From: an uncultured Clostridia bacterium
GTDB lineage: Bacteria > Bacillota_A > Clostridia > Oscillospirales > Oscillospiraceae
Assembly: GCA_946405325.1 (NCBI GenBank)
Contig: CAMJGU010000023.1
Span: 1-9,184 of the forward strand
Reading direction: 5' to 3'
Length of the DNA: 9,184 bases
Shown here: positions 1-6,264 of the stretch, piece by piece
How positions within the stretch are numbered: the stretch's first letter is position 1
How the letters are laid out: each line of letters starts with the position of its first letter
Notes under the pieces: generated by a model
Database searches by the model: none
Told to the model about the DNA's origin: nothing
What the model saw: only the letters and a program-made list of their open reading frames with translations
Position numbers and translations under genes: made by a program

Positions 1-2252
1 AGGTGGTGGACTACGTCCGCCGCAAGTACGGCGACGACCATGTGGCGCAGATCGTGACGTTTGGCACGATGGCGGCGCGCGGCGTGATCCGCGACGTGGG
101 CCGCGCGCTGAACATGACCTACGCCGACTGCGACGTGATCGCCAAGCTGGTGCCGAACGCCCTGCATATCACGCTGGACGAGGCGTTGAAGCTCTCGCGC
201 GAGCTGCGGGAGAAGTACGAGAGTGACGAGCAGGTGAAGCGCCTGATCGACACCGCGCGCGCGCTGGAGGGAATGCCGCGCCATGCCTCGACGCACGCGG
301 CCGGCGTGGTCATCACGAAGGACCCCGTTGTGACCTATGTGCCGCTCGCGCGAAACGACGAGACCATCGTCTGCCAGTACACCATGGTCACGCTGGAGGA
401 GCTGGGGCTTCTCAAGATGGACTTCCTCGGGCTTCGCAACCTGACGATCCTTGACGATGCGGTAAAAATGATCCGTGAAAAGGAGCCTTCCTTTACACTG
501 GATGCCATCCCGGAGAACGACCCGGAGACCTACGAAATGCTCCAGCAGGGCAAGACCTCGGGCGTGTTCCAGCTCGAATCCAGCGGCATCACCGGCGTCT
601 GCGTAGGCTTAAAGCCCGAGAACGTGGAGGATCTGACCGCTATCATCGCGCTCTACCGCCCCGGCCCGATGGACTCCATCCCGCGCTTCATCGCGAGCAA
701 GCACGATCCCAAGCTGGTGACCTATCTCCACCCGTCGCTCGAGCCGATCCTGAGCGTCACCTACGGCTGCATCGTCTATCAGGAGCAGGTCATCGAGATC
801 TTCCGCCGCCTCGCGGGATACTCGCTCGGGCAGGCGGACATGGTGCGCCGCGCGATCTCGAAGAAGAAAGCGGCGCAGATCCAGAAGGAGAAGGACACCT
901 TCATCCACGGCGATCCGGAGCGCAAGATCGTGGGCTGCGTCGCAAACGGCATTCCGGAGCAGACCGCCGAGGCAATCTATCAGGACATCTACGACTTCGC
1001 AAACTATGCCTTCAACAAGGCGCACGCCGTTTCCTACGCGGTGGTGGCGTACCAGACCGCGTACTGCAAGCGGCACTATACCAAGGAGTACATGGCGGCG
1101 CTGCTCTCGAGTGTGCTGGACTCCTCGGACAAGATCAATGAGTACTTCAACGAGTGCAAGGACAACGGCATCGCGCTCCTGCCGCCGGACGTGAACCACT
1201 CCGCCGCGGGCTTCACCGTGGAAGACGGCGGCATCCGCTTCGGTTTGGTCGCCATCAAGGGCATCGGCCGGGGTCTCATCACCCGCATGACGGCGGAGCG
1301 GGAGGCGAATGGGCCGTTCACGGACTTCCGCGACTTCTGCCGCCGCATGGACGGCGTGGATATGAACAAGCGCGCGGTGGACAGCCTGATCCGCGCGGGC
1401 GCGTTCGATTCCATGGGCTATCGCCGCTCGCAGCTAGGCAAGGTCTACGAAAAGGTGATGGACGGCATCGCCAGCAGCAACCGCGCCAATCTGGAGGGGC
1501 AGATCGACTTCTTCGGCATGGGCGGCGGCGAGCAGCCGCAGCAGGACGATCTGGCGCTGCCGGACATTCCGGAGTACACGCCCGCGGAGCGGATGGCGAT
1601 GGAGAAGGAGACCACGGGGCTGTACCTCTCCGGACACCCGATGGACGCCTACCGCGGCGCGGCAAGAGCCGCCGGCGCCGTCCCGATCGGCAAGATCCGC
1701 GACGATTTCGCGCAGGAGGGTGGGCCGACGACCTTTGCCGACGACCAGAGGATCAGCATTGCGGGCGTCGTGACCTCCAGCAAGACCAAGACCACAAAAA
1801 AGAACACCCTCATGGCCTACGTCGTCTTAGAGGACGACACCGGCTCCATGGAGATGCTCTGCTTTACGCGGTGTCTCGAAAACTATGGCAGCTACCTCAA
1901 GGAGGGGCAGGTGATCGTCGCCTCCGGGCGGCTGTCCGTGCGCGATGAAAAGGCACCGCAGCTGATGTGCGACTTTGCCCACCCGCTGACCGGCGAGGGC
2001 GCGATTCCGACGCCGCCGGGCGCACCTGCCGCCGCAAGCGGCAAGACGCTGTTTGTGCGGCTCCCGTCGCTGGACTGCCCGGAGATGGCGCACTTCCGCC
2101 GCGTGATGTACATGTTCGAGGGCAGCGGCACGCCGGTGAAGATCCGGCTCGCAGACACCGGCAAGCTGATCGGCACCACCTGCGACCTGCGGGACTCGCT
2201 GCTGCGGGAGCTGCGGGAAAAGCTGGGCGAGGAAAACGTCATCGTTAAATAA
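1..2252 (+). CDS. dnaE: DNA polymerase III alpha subunit, DnaE type (5' end missing)
   Basis: This is the catalytic subunit of the replicative DNA polymerase, here of the DnaE type rather than PolC. The window opens inside the palm domain, so the start, the PHP domain and the first two catalytic aspartates (E. coli D401/D403) lie to the left; about 400 residues are missing. Numbering from the GTG at position 3, visible landmarks are: FGTMAARGVIRDVGR near 20-34; D140 in KMDFLGLR, matching the third catalytic aspartate (E. coli D555); ALYRPGPM at 216-223; the fingers stretch FANYAFNKAHAVSYA at 332-346; a helix-hairpin-helix around GIGRG at 420-424; QIDFF at 500-504, matching the internal beta-clamp-binding motif (E. 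coli QADMF); and an OB-fold at about 584-660. The last 70 residues form the usual C-terminal domain. The reading frame is intact up to TAA at 2250-2252, followed directly by a terminator hairpin. Confidence 0.97.
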   Translation, partial: VVDYVRRKYGDDHVAQIVTFGTMAARGVIRDVGRALNMTYADCDVIAKLVPNALHITLDEALKLSRELREKYESDEQVKRLIDTARALEGMPRHASTHAAGVVITKDPVVTYVPLARNDETIVCQYTMVTLEELGLLKMDFLGLRNLTILDDAVKMIREKEPSFTLDAIPENDPETYEMLQQGKTSGVFQLESSGITGVCVGLKPENVEDLTAIIALYRPGPMDSIPRFIASKHDPKLVTYLHPSLEPILSVTYGCIVYQEQVIEIFRRLAGYSLGQADMVRRAISKKKAAQIQKEKDTFIHGDPERKIVGCVANGIPEQTAEAIYQDIYDFANYAFNKAHAVSYAVVAYQTAYCKRHYTKEYMAALLSSVLDSSDKINEYFNECKDNGIALLPPDVNHSAAGFTVEDGGIRFGLVAIKGIGRGLITRMTAEREANGPFTDFRDFCRRMDGVDMNKRAVDSLIRAGAFDSMGYRRSQLGKVYEKVMDGIASSNRANLEGQIDFFGMGGGEQPQQDDLALPDIPEYTPAERMAMEKETTGLYLSGHPMDAYRGAARAAGAVPIGKIRDDFAQEGGPTTFADDQRISIAGVVTSSKTKTTKKNTLMAYVVLEDDTGSMEMLCFTRCLENYGSYLKEGQVIVASGRLSVRDEKAPQLMCDFAHPLTGEGAIPTPPGAPAAASGKTLFVRLPSLDCPEMAHFRRVMYMFEGSGTPVKIRLADTGKLIGTTCDLRDSLLRELREKLGEENVIVK

Positions 2253-2253
2253 G

Positions 2254-2290
2254 AAAATGAGGAAGGGGAGACCCTTCCTCATTCGTTTTC
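2254..2290. terminator. Bidirectional intrinsic terminator between dnaE and the DUF4364 gene
   Basis: A perfect 12-bp inverted repeat (AATGAGGAAGGG at 2256-2267, CCCTTCCTCATT at 2272-2283) closes on a 4-base GAGA loop. On the plus strand it is followed by a short T-tract (2286-2289). Read on the minus strand it is followed by TTTTCTTATTT. It starts just after the dnaE stop codon and contains the DUF4364 stop codon (2279-2281), so one hairpin probably serves both converging genes. The plus-strand T-tract is short, so efficiency in that direction is less certain. Confidence 0.85.
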
Positions 2291-2836
2291 GCTGCCCTCG
2301 TCGGTCTTTTCCTCCCGGAAGAGGATGGAAATGACCTCGGAATAAATCTTTTCCGCGTCCTGTTCAAAGCGTTTGCGGAGCTTTTTGACGTGCTTTTCGT
2401 CGGGCACCGCCACGTCCATGCGCCAGAGGGTGAGGCCGTAGTCGTCGTTGAAGCGAAGCGTTACGACGGTGTTGCCGTTGCTCTGCCCATGGGTGGTCAC
2501 CTGAACCTGACGCTTCCGTTTGATCCTCTGGTTCTGCTTCGCGACCAGATCATCGGCGCGGAGCCGGACGGAGTAGGGAATCTCAGTCATCGTGGCGCGG
2601 CCGTTGAAGAGACCCTTTTCCGTGATGCCATAGAGCCCGTCGTCCGATAGGGTAAGGTGCTCCGTCTGCACCAGATAGCCCAGACACTCGGAGAAGTCGA
2701 AGAACTCGATGGCGCCGTCACAGCTCAGGGTCAGGTTCTGCATGACCTCGATGGGCACCGGCTCCAAAAGCCGCTCCGCGATATAGAGGATCAGAAACTT
2801 GATCTCGTTTTTGCTGCGGATGAATCCAAGCGCCAT
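2279..2836 (-). CDS. DUF4364 family protein, predicted winged-helix
   Basis: The 185-residue product resembles the DUF4364 family of Bacillota, which I know only as uncharacterised proteins with a winged-helix-like N-terminus. The first 80 or so residues read as a compact helical and wing fold: an opening stretch FIRSKNEIKFLILYI, a helix around PIEVMQNLTL, and a wing-like segment LTLSDDGLYGITEKG at 61-75. A basic linker (KQNQRIKRKRQ, about 100-110) leads to a beta-rich part (VTLRFND, LTLWRMDVAVPDE) and a charged, coiled-coil-like C-terminus (KKLRKRFEQDAEKIYSEV). There is no signal peptide or membrane segment, so it is probably cytoplasmic and may bind nucleic acid, which is inference. The ATG is fixed by AGGAGG five bases upstream. 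It has its own promoter, is convergent with dnaE, and is probably monocistronic. Confidence 0.85.
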   Translation of the reverse strand: MALGFIRSKNEIKFLILYIAERLLEPVPIEVMQNLTLSCDGAIEFFDFSECLGYLVQTEHLTLSDDGLYGITEKGLFNGRATMTEIPYSVRLRADDLVAKQNQRIKRKRQVQVTTHGQSNGNTVVTLRFNDDYGLTLWRMDVAVPDEKHVKKLRKRFEQDAEKIYSEVISILFREEKTDEGSENE

Positions 2837-2861
2837 AGCCGCCTCCTACAAGTTTTTTTCC

Positions 2862-2890
2862 AGTATAGCGCAAAAAAAAGAATTTGTACA
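2862..2890 (-). promoter_or_regulatory. Sigma-A-type promoter for the DUF4364 gene
   Basis: On the minus strand, TGTACA (2890-2885, four of six matches to TTGACA) lies 17 bases before TATACT (2867-2862, five of six matches to TATAAT). The spacer contains a run of eight T. Transcription would start near 2855, about 20 bases ahead of the start codon, leaving a short leader that contains AGGAGG at 2847-2842. Spacing and position are both ideal, but this is pattern matching only. Confidence 0.6.
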
Positions 2891-2904
2891 GCCTCGTTTT
2901 CCGC

Positions 2905-2930
2905 ACCAACCGCCGCGGCCGTCATACCAT
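2905..2930 (+). promoter_or_regulatory. Possible sporulation (sigma-K/E-like) promoter for the Cys-rich protein gene
   Basis: The block CATACCAT at 2923-2930 fits the -10 pattern CATAnnnT described for the mother-cell sigma factors of endospore formers. The dinucleotide AC at 2905-2906 lies 16 bases before it, as in the sigma-K pattern AC-N16-CATAnnnT. I find no good sigma-A hexamer pair on this strand between the two genes. The -35 part is only two bases and matches easily by chance, so the call is tentative. The predicted start of transcription, near 2937, would give a leader of roughly 40 bases with AGGAGGT at 2966-2972. Confidence 0.35.
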
Positions 2931-2979
2931 GGATTGAAAGGCTTCTCTTCGGAAGTACTTTGATCAGGAGGTAATTGAT

Positions 2980-3819
2980 ATGGCTGAAAAAGTGACTCCC
3001 GGCCCCGTCAGCAACGCAAACGGCGTCCGCGAGGCGGTCTGTGTCCATACGAAGAAGATCTACTCTTCCTGCAGAGATAAGGACTGCATCGAGGATCTTC
3101 GCTTCTATCCCACGCAGTCTGCGCAGTCGGTATTGGCGAACGCGCAGGGCATCCGCGGCGGAAGCGCCGAACTGCTCTACACCTTCGTGGACGTGGAGCC
3201 GGTGAACTTCAATCGCGGCTACTATACCGTCGACATGCGCTTCTACTATAAGATCACGCTCCAGGCGCTCAATGGGTCCACCCGCTACACCGAGGTCGAC
3301 GGCCTTGCCACCTTCGGCAAGCGCGTGATCCTCTGCGGCGGCGAGAGCGGCCCGAAGATTTTCTCCTCGGAGCCGGTCGCCGACGAGCTGGACGTCCAGC
3401 TCGACCTCACCGCCGATCTCCCGACGGCGTACGTCGAGGTCGTCGACCCGCTGCTGCTCAGCGCGAGCTTCGTCGATAACTGCCACTATGTCCCCGGCGT
3501 GCTTACCGGCGTGCCGGAGGGCATCCTCGCGGCGTTCGACGAACCGCTGATCCTCGACGAGTCCCAGAGCCGCCGCGTCTGCGTGTCCCTCGGCCAGTTC
3601 TCCATCGTGCGCCTCGAGCGCGACACCCAGCTGCTGATCCCCGTCTACGACTACTGCATCCCCACGGAGGAGTGCACGGTCGCGGGCATCGGCAACACGG
3701 AGGACCCGTGCTCGCTGTTCGCGGACGTGGATTTCCCGGTGGATTCGTTCTTCCCCTCGGATACCGTGTGCGAAAACGGCATCGGCGGCAGCTCCGGCGG
3801 CTGCGGCTGCAATCGGTAA
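2980..3819 (+). CDS. Conserved-looking Cys-rich protein of unknown function, possibly spore-associated
   Basis: I do not recognise a named family for this 279-residue protein. The ATG is well supported by AGGAGGT seven bases upstream. It has no signal peptide and no membrane segment. It is rich in alternating hydrophobic and polar residues, suggesting beta-structure, for example AELLYTFVDVEPVNF (63-77) and YYTVDMRFYYKITLQ (81-95). It holds 12 cysteines (21, 31, 36, 119, 168, 201, 226, 232, 244, 264, 275, 277), which is high for a cytoplasmic protein of an anaerobe. It ends in a glycine/serine/cysteine tail, GGSSGGCGCNR. Such tails and cysteine content are seen in structural spore-coat proteins. 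With the candidate sigma-K-like promoter this makes a spore-layer role plausible, but this is inference. A metal-binding structural protein is an alternative. It is monocistronic, bounded by its own terminator. Confidence 0.75.
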   Translation: MAEKVTPGPVSNANGVREAVCVHTKKIYSSCRDKDCIEDLRFYPTQSAQSVLANAQGIRGGSAELLYTFVDVEPVNFNRGYYTVDMRFYYKITLQALNGSTRYTEVDGLATFGKRVILCGGESGPKIFSSEPVADELDVQLDLTADLPTAYVEVVDPLLLSASFVDNCHYVPGVLTGVPEGILAAFDEPLILDESQSRRVCVSLGQFSIVRLERDTQLLIPVYDYCIPTEECTVAGIGNTEDPCSLFADVDFPVDSFFPSDTVCENGIGGSSGGCGCNR

Positions 3820-3831
3820 GACAGTTTACGG

Positions 3832-3872
3832 AGACCGGCTGACTTTTGTCAGCCGGTCTTCACGTTTTTCTT
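3832..3872 (+). terminator. Intrinsic terminator after the Cys-rich protein gene
   Basis: A perfect 12-bp stem (AGACCGGCTGAC at 3832-3843 and GTCAGCCGGTCT at 3848-3859) closes on a TTTT loop. It is followed by TCACG and a run of five T at 3865-3869. It begins 12 bases after the stop codon of the 279-residue protein and separates it from the aminotransferase promoter, which starts immediately downstream. Confidence 0.9.
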
Positions 3873-3899
3873 GCACTTGAAAGTGGTTGCGTATATAAT
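3871..3899 (+). promoter_or_regulatory. Sigma-A-type promoter of the aminotransferase unit
   Basis: A perfect TATAAT (3894-3899) sits 17 bases after TTGCAC (3871-3876), which keeps the TTG of the -35 consensus. Transcription would start near 3906, giving a leader of about 53 bases. The ribosome binding site is AGAGAGG at 3944-3950, eight bases before the ATG. The -35 box touches the T-tract of the preceding terminator, so the two units are packed back to back. Confidence 0.65.
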
Positions 3900-3958
3900 A
3901 TTTTGTTGTACTTTGCAGATAAGGGAACGCGCCCTGAAACGCGAGAGAGGAACCATCC

Positions 3959-5125
3959 ATGAAAGAAATGAGCAGACGCAACAAACTCTTCACCGAGTCG
4001 GTCATCCGCCGCATGACGCGCATCGCCATCGCCAACAACGCGATCAATCTTTCCCAAGGTTTCCCCGATTTTGATCCGCCCAAGGCGATCACCGACCGGC
4101 TGGCCGAGATCAGCGGCATCGGCCCTCACCAGTACCCCATCACCATGGGCGCGCCGAACTTCCGCCGCGCGCTTGCCAAGAAGTGCGGGCACTTTATGGG
4201 CCGCACCATTGACCCTGAGACCGAGGTGGTCGTGACCATCGGCTCCACCGAGGCGATGGTGGACACCATTTTCGCCCTCACGAACCCCGGCGACAAGGTC
4301 GCGCTGTTCAGCCCGTACTTTGAAAACTACCACGCCCAGCTCATCATGGCGGACTGCGAGCCGATCTACATCCCACTCGTCCCGCCGACCTTCCACTTCG
4401 ACGCGAACGTACTGGAGGACGCCTTCAAGCAGGGGATCAAGGCGATCCTCATCTGCAATCCGTCCAACCCCAGCGGCAAGGTGTTCACCTACGACGAGCT
4501 CAAGCTCATCGCGGACCTTTGCATCAAGTACGACGTGTACGCCATCATGGACGAGCCGTACGAGCACATCGTCTATGACGACAACAAGCACATCTATATG
4601 AACTCGCTGCCCGGCATGTGGGAGCGCACGGTCAGCTGCTCGAGTCTCAGCAAGACCTACTCCATCACCGGCTGGCGCCTTGGCTACGCCATCGCGCCCA
4701 AGGAGATGATGGACCGCGTCAAGCAGTACCACGACTTCAACACCGTCGGCGCTGCGTCTCCGCTGATGGAGGCCGCCATTGCGGGTCTCGAGATGCCGGA
4801 CAGCTACTACGTTGACTTCCAGGCGCACTACGCCCACATGAAGAAGCTGTTCACGGACGGCCTGCGCAACCTCGGCATCCCGTTCACCGACCCGCAGGGC
4901 ACCTACTTCACGCTCGTTGACATCGGCCCGTACCTCAAGAAGGGGCAGACCGACGTGGAGTTCTGCGAGGAGATGGCGGTCAAGGTGGGCGTCGCCTGCG
5001 TGCCCGGCACGTCGTTCTTCATGGAGGACGTGCAGAACATCGTCCGCGTCCACTTCGCCAAGAAGGACGAAACGCTCATCGAGGCGCTCAACCGTCTGGA
5101 GGGCCTCAAGACCAAGATGGCGTAA
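3959..5125 (+). CDS. PLP-dependent aminotransferase, class I/II (kynurenine/methionine aminotransferase-like)
   Basis: This 388-residue enzyme moves an amino group between an amino acid and a 2-oxo acid using pyridoxal phosphate in the cytoplasm. The fold type I signature is complete: NPSNPSG at 167-173 with the cofactor-contacting Asn170; DEPY at 198-201 with Asp198, which pairs with the pyridine nitrogen; and SLSKTYSITGWR at 229-240 with the Schiff-base Lys232 and phosphate-binding Arg240. Arg363 in VRVHF fits the substrate carboxylate arginine. The N-terminal SQGFPDF (32-38) is typical of the kynurenine-oxoglutarate and methionine aminotransferase branch (human KAT I, E. coli YbdL) rather than classical aspartate aminotransferase. 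The exact substrate cannot be read from sequence; methionine, aromatic amino acids or glutamine are all possible. Length is normal. A second in-frame ATG lies nine bases in, but ribosome-site spacing favours the first. The next gene follows after 37 bases without a terminator. Confidence 0.93.
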   Translation: MKEMSRRNKLFTESVIRRMTRIAIANNAINLSQGFPDFDPPKAITDRLAEISGIGPHQYPITMGAPNFRRALAKKCGHFMGRTIDPETEVVVTIGSTEAMVDTIFALTNPGDKVALFSPYFENYHAQLIMADCEPIYIPLVPPTFHFDANVLEDAFKQGIKAILICNPSNPSGKVFTYDELKLIADLCIKYDVYAIMDEPYEHIVYDDNKHIYMNSLPGMWERTVSCSSLSKTYSITGWRLGYAIAPKEMMDRVKQYHDFNTVGAASPLMEAAIAGLEMPDSYYVDFQAHYAHMKKLFTDGLRNLGIPFTDPQGTYFTLVDIGPYLKKGQTDVEFCEEMAVKVGVACVPGTSFFMEDVQNIVRVHFAKKDETLIEALNRLEGLKTKMA

Positions 5126-5162
5126 GCCAAATCGAAATCATCACGGAGAGGAGGGGATCGCG

Positions 5163-5861
5163 GTGGTCGGAGCCATCGGTTACAACAGCATGCCGACCTG
5201 GCAGCGGTTGAGTGATGTCCGCGGCGCGCAGCCGTCGGACGGCGCCATGCCGCAAAGCGGCGCGATCCCTGCCGTCTCCGTACCGCGAGGCGACCCCTAC
5301 AGCCGCGCGCAGGCGCCGGCGGAGTTCCCCTACGTCCCGCGGGGCTACGGCCCGGAGGAGCTGGCGACGCGCACGCGCACCATGTTCCCGGACCTCGGCA
5401 CGCCGCTTTCCAACGCTTTGCAAGGCAAGCTCAACGGCGCGGAGCGGGAGGAAGAGCTGGAAAACATGCCCGGCGTCGAGGTGGAGGAGGCGAAATCCCC
5501 CTATGAGGTGATGGAGGACGCCAAGTGCGAGACCTGCGAAAAGCGCAAGTATCAGGACGGCTCCGACGACCCCGGCGTGTCGTTCAAGACCGCGCAGCAC
5601 GTTGACCCCGACATGGCGCAGTCCGCTGTGCGCGGGCATGAGCAGGAGCACGTCACCCGCGAGCGCGCCGAGGCGGAGCGCGAGGGCCGCAAGGTTGTGA
5701 GCCAGACCGTGACCTACCACACGGGCATCTGCCCCGAGTGCGGGCGGTTTTACATCGAGGGCGGCACGACCCGCACCGTCACCGCCGCGGACAACGACAA
5801 GAGCGAGGAAAACACGCTCATCGGTGGGGAAGAGGACGACGAGGGCTTCGACATCGCATAA
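5163..5861 (+). CDS. SprA-related putative metallopeptidase-like protein with HExxH motif
   Basis: The start is GTG at 5163, chosen because GGAGAGGAGGGG (5145-5156) ends six bases before it; the same frame stays open well upstream inside the aminotransferase gene, but that part is a shadow. The product has 232 residues. The first 110 are low-complexity and rich in Pro, Ala, Gly and Glu, with no signal peptide or membrane helix. The core follows: a CxxC pair (Cys122, Cys125), a GSDDPGVSF segment, then RGHEQEHV, where H159, E160 and H163 form an HExxH zinc-protease-type motif, and a second CxxC pair (CPEC, Cys190 and Cys193) followed by RFYIEGGTTRTV. The VRxHEQxH pattern resembles the SprA-related family, whose biochemistry I do not know. 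The C-terminus is acidic. The cysteines may bind a structural zinc. No third metal ligand is obvious, so proteolysis is unproven. It is probably co-transcribed with the aminotransferase. Confidence 0.8.
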   Translation: MVGAIGYNSMPTWQRLSDVRGAQPSDGAMPQSGAIPAVSVPRGDPYSRAQAPAEFPYVPRGYGPEELATRTRTMFPDLGTPLSNALQGKLNGAEREEELENMPGVEVEEAKSPYEVMEDAKCETCEKRKYQDGSDDPGVSFKTAQHVDPDMAQSAVRGHEQEHVTRERAEAEREGRKVVSQTVTYHTGICPECGRFYIEGGTTRTVTAADNDKSEENTLIGGEEDDEGFDIA

Positions 5862-5887
5862 AATGCTCGTCCTGCACAAAATGACGG

Positions 5888-5916
5888 TTGCCAAACGCAC
5901 TGCGGCATGTTAAGAT
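5888..5916 (+). promoter_or_regulatory. Sigma-A-type promoter of the citrate lyase operon
   Basis: TTGCCA (5888-5893, five of six matches to TTGACA) lies 17 bases before TAAGAT (5911-5916, four of six matches to TATAAT). Transcription would begin near 5923, leaving a leader of about 39 bases that ends in the purine-rich ribosome binding site GGGAGGGAGAG. The preceding gene has no visible terminator, so some read-through from it is possible. Confidence 0.5.
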
Positions 5917-5919
5917 GCC
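5904..5919. promoter_or_regulatory. Short dyad over the -10 region, candidate operator
   Basis: GGCAT (5904-5908) and ATGCC (5915-5919) form a perfect 5-bp inverted repeat with a 6-base gap, centred on the putative -10 box of the citrate lyase promoter. A repressor bound here would block RNA polymerase. The arms are short and no regulator gene is visible nearby, so it may be chance. Confidence 0.25.
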
Positions 5920-5961
5920 ATCTATGACCACAAGCAGCAACACAAACAGGGAGGGAGAGAC

Positions 5962-6264
5962 ATGGAGGTAAAAAAGCCCGCGGTAGCGGGGACGCTGGAA
6001 TCCAGCGATGCGCAGGTCATGATCGAGCCCGGTGACGGCAAGATCGACCTGAGCCTGCAATCCAGCGTCATGAACCAGTACGGACGTCAGATCAAGGCGA
6101 CGATCCTCGAGACGCTGGAGCGTCTGGAAGTCAGCAGCGCCAAGGTGACGGTGGTGGACAAGGGCGCACTGGACTGCACGCTCAAGGCGCGCGTCGAGTG
6201 CGCGGTGTTCCGCTCCTGCGACGCGTCTGACGCAAATATCCCGTGGGGAGGTGCCGTGCGATGA
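5962..6264 (+). CDS. citD: Citrate lyase acyl carrier protein (gamma subunit)
   Basis: CitD is the small acyl carrier subunit of the citrate lyase complex. It carries a phosphoribosyl-dephospho-CoA group on a serine; the acetyl group on its thiol is swapped for citryl by CitF, and CitE then cleaves citryl-CitD. The 100-residue length is normal. The N-terminal block PAVAGTLESSD (6-16) is the family hallmark, with Ser14 as the expected attachment site. The DKGALDCTLKARVE segment matches the conserved C-terminal part of the family. The ATG has a strong ribosome site (GGGAGGGAGAG) just upstream. The stop codon overlaps the citE start in ATGA, so the two are translationally coupled. The same protein type occurs in citramalate lyase, so the substrate is not fixed by this subunit. 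Confidence 0.93.
   Translation: MEVKKPAVAGTLESSDAQVMIEPGDGKIDLSLQSSVMNQYGRQIKATILETLERLEVSSAKVTVVDKGALDCTLKARVECAVFRSCDASDANIPWGGAVR

Noticed and set aside
1154..1948. A 264-codon plus-strand frame inside dnaE
   Set aside because: Lies within an intact, conserved polymerase frame and reads as Arg/Gly-rich shadow sequence with no domain.
2657..2974. A 105-codon plus-strand frame over the DUF4364 start and intergenic region
   Set aside because: It covers the strong minus-strand ribosome site and promoter of the DUF4364 gene and has no recognisable product.
3860..5053. A 397-codon open frame on the minus strand opposite the aminotransferase
   Set aside because: Antisense shadow of a gene with all catalytic motifs intact; it also crosses the aminotransferase promoter, and its translation is compositionally odd.
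4917..5162. Upstream extension of the SprA-related gene into the aminotransferase
   Set aside because: The extended part is the Arg/Ser-rich out-of-frame shadow of the aminotransferase; the ribosome site at 5145-5156 points to GTG 5163.
5862..5887. A terminator after the SprA-related gene
   Set aside because: I found no stem with a T-tract in this stretch, so no terminator is called there.
5881..5920. A CcpA catabolite-response (cre) site in the citD leader
   Set aside because: The AAACGCACTGC stretch has only partial resemblance and lacks the palindromic symmetry of the consensus.
6243..6260. Earlier GTG start for citE
   Set aside because: It would overlap citD further with no ribosome site; ATG 6261 has one and gives the ATGA overlap also seen at the citE-citF junction.
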